Below, in pieces: positions 6,646 to 7,475 of a DNA stretch of 7,475 nucleotides; positions within the stretch are counted from its first letter, which is position 1, and the number at the start of each line of letters is the position of its first letter. This stretch comes from Acidobacteriaceae bacterium (GTDB lineage: Bacteria; Acidobacteriota; Terriglobia; Terriglobales; Acidobacteriaceae). The position numbers and the translations under genes are program-made. Where the stretch lies: contig PMWR01000537.1 in NCBI GenBank assembly GCA_003166055.1, positions 597 through 8,071 on the forward strand. The letters run 5' to 3'. Under the pieces are notes generated by a model. That model was given only the letters and a program-made list of their open reading frames with translations. It was not told the origin of the DNA and did not search any database.

Positions 6646-6669
6646 CCGGCTGCCGGATGAAAGCCGCCC

Positions 6670-7475
6670 ATGGCATTGACTACACGCATTCAGGACTTGC
6701 TCTTCGGCAGACCATTGGCCACCAGCGAGGAACGCGCCGAACACATCGGCCCTATCGCCGGTATCCCGATTTTCGGCCTCGACGCACTCAGCTCCGCCGC
6801 ATACGGCCCTGAGGCGGCGCTCACGCTGCTGATCCCGCTTGGATTGATGGGAGTGAAGTACATTGTGCCGGTGAGCGCGGCGATCGTGATTCTGCTGACG
6901 ATCGTCTACTTCAGCTACCGGCAGACGATCGACGCCTATCCGCAAGGCGGCGGCTCGTATACCGTGGCTTCGCAGAACCTGGGCGAGGGCGCTGGCCTGC
7001 TGGCCGCGGGCGCGCTGATGATCGACTATGTGCTGACTGCGGCTGTAGGCATCTCGGCCGGCGTGGGCGCGCTGATCTCCGCCGTACCGGGGTTACAGCC
7101 GCACACGCTGCAATTGTGCCTGGGCGTTCTGTTCATCCTGACGATTGTGAATATGCGCGGCGTGCACGATACCGGCGTGGTGTTCATGATTCCCACTTAC
7201 GTGTTCACCGGGACGCTGCTGATTGTGATCGCGGCGGGCGCATGGGAGGTGATTCATACCGGAGGCCATCCCCACCCGGTGACCGCGCTGCCGGCAATTC
7301 CAACGGCGACCGCCATGGTGAGTGCCTGGCTGCTGCTGAAGGTTTTCTCTTCGGGATGCACGGCGATGACCGGCGTGGAGGCGGTGAGCAACGGGGTGAT
7401 GGCCTTTCGCGACGACACGCGCAAGAACGCGAAAATCACGCTGACGATCATCATTGTGCTGCTGGCGATTCTGCT
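6670..7475 (+). CDS. KimA-like APC-superfamily permease, N-terminal part (3' end outside the window)
   Basis: The frame runs from ATG at 6670 to the right edge without a stop, giving 268 full codons. An in-frame TGA at 6658-6660 rules out a start further upstream; the ribosome site is weak (GGA at 6655-6657). Hallmarks of the KimA/YdaO-type branch of the APC superfamily are present in order: LFGRPLATSEE, FGLDALSSAAYGPEAALT (residues 35-52), YPQGGGSYTVASQNLG (90-105), MIDYVLTAAVGISAG (117-131), VNMRGVHDTG and FSSGCTAMTGVEAVSNGV (226-243). About six and a half hydrophobic segments are visible. Bacillus KimA is a K+/H+ symporter. From memory, its ion-site residues Asp36, Tyr43, Asp117, Thr121, Thr230 and Glu233 correspond to Asp38, Tyr45, Asp119, Thr123, Thr234 and Glu237 here, while Ser125 is Gly127. 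Potassium uptake is therefore likely but unproven; an amino-acid transporter is the alternative. Relatives often have a long cytosolic C-terminus, not visible here. Confidence 0.85.
   Translation, partial: MALTTRIQDLLFGRPLATSEERAEHIGPIAGIPIFGLDALSSAAYGPEAALTLLIPLGLMGVKYIVPVSAAIVILLTIVYFSYRQTIDAYPQGGGSYTVASQNLGEGAGLLAAGALMIDYVLTAAVGISAGVGALISAVPGLQPHTLQLCLGVLFILTIVNMRGVHDTGVVFMIPTYVFTGTLLIVIAAGAWEVIHTGGHPHPVTALPAIPTATAMVSAWLLLKVFSSGCTAMTGVEAVSNGVMAFRDDTRKNAKITLTIIIVLLAIL

Noticed and set aside
6525..6669. c-di-AMP (ydaO) riboswitch before the KimA-like gene
   Set aside because: I looked for the conserved ydaO core segments and found none. The spacer is also short for that class.

Overview
The window looks like chromosomal DNA from an Acidobacteriota bacterium, probably class Terriglobia. 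The main reason is the first gene. It is the C-terminal half of an ABC-type permease of the ADOP family (acidobacterial duplicated orphan permease), which is greatly expanded in that phylum. GC-rich genes, hairpin-rich intergenic DNA and a secreted DUF4440 protein fit this. The assignment rests on family recognition, not on a database search.

Layout, all genes on the + strand: (1) the end of the ADOP permease gene (1-1076); (2) a small exported DUF4440/NTF2-like protein (1155-1706); (3) a 472-bp intergenic stretch (1707-2178), with two hairpins and a 12-bp palindrome in its GC-rich first half and short repeated motifs in its AT-richer second half; (4) a soluble GAF-PAS-PAS-PAS histidine kinase of 792 residues (2179-4557) with no response regulator nearby; (5) a 293-bp spacer with four tandem 11-bp units, a strong hairpin and a candidate promoter; (6) a membrane M48 zinc metallopeptidase of 557 residues (4851-6524) with an extra C-terminal soluble domain; (7) a 145-bp spacer that can fold into a structure closed by a perfect 10-bp inverted repeat; (8) the start of a KimA-like APC-superfamily permease (6670 to the window end), which stays open at the edge.

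The genes do not form an obvious single pathway. The spacers before the kinase and the peptidase are long enough for separate promoters. The peptidase and permease are 145 bp apart and could share a transcript or be separated at the structured spacer. A possible shared theme is envelope and ion or stress homeostasis (sensor kinase, membrane protease, cation transporter), but this is inference from annotation only.

I found no tRNA, rRNA, CRISPR array, insertion sequence, integrase or defence system. The most noteworthy non-coding signals are the 11-bp helically phased repeat array, the foldable leader before the permease, and the repeated motifs before the kinase. I see no convincing new multi-gene system here.
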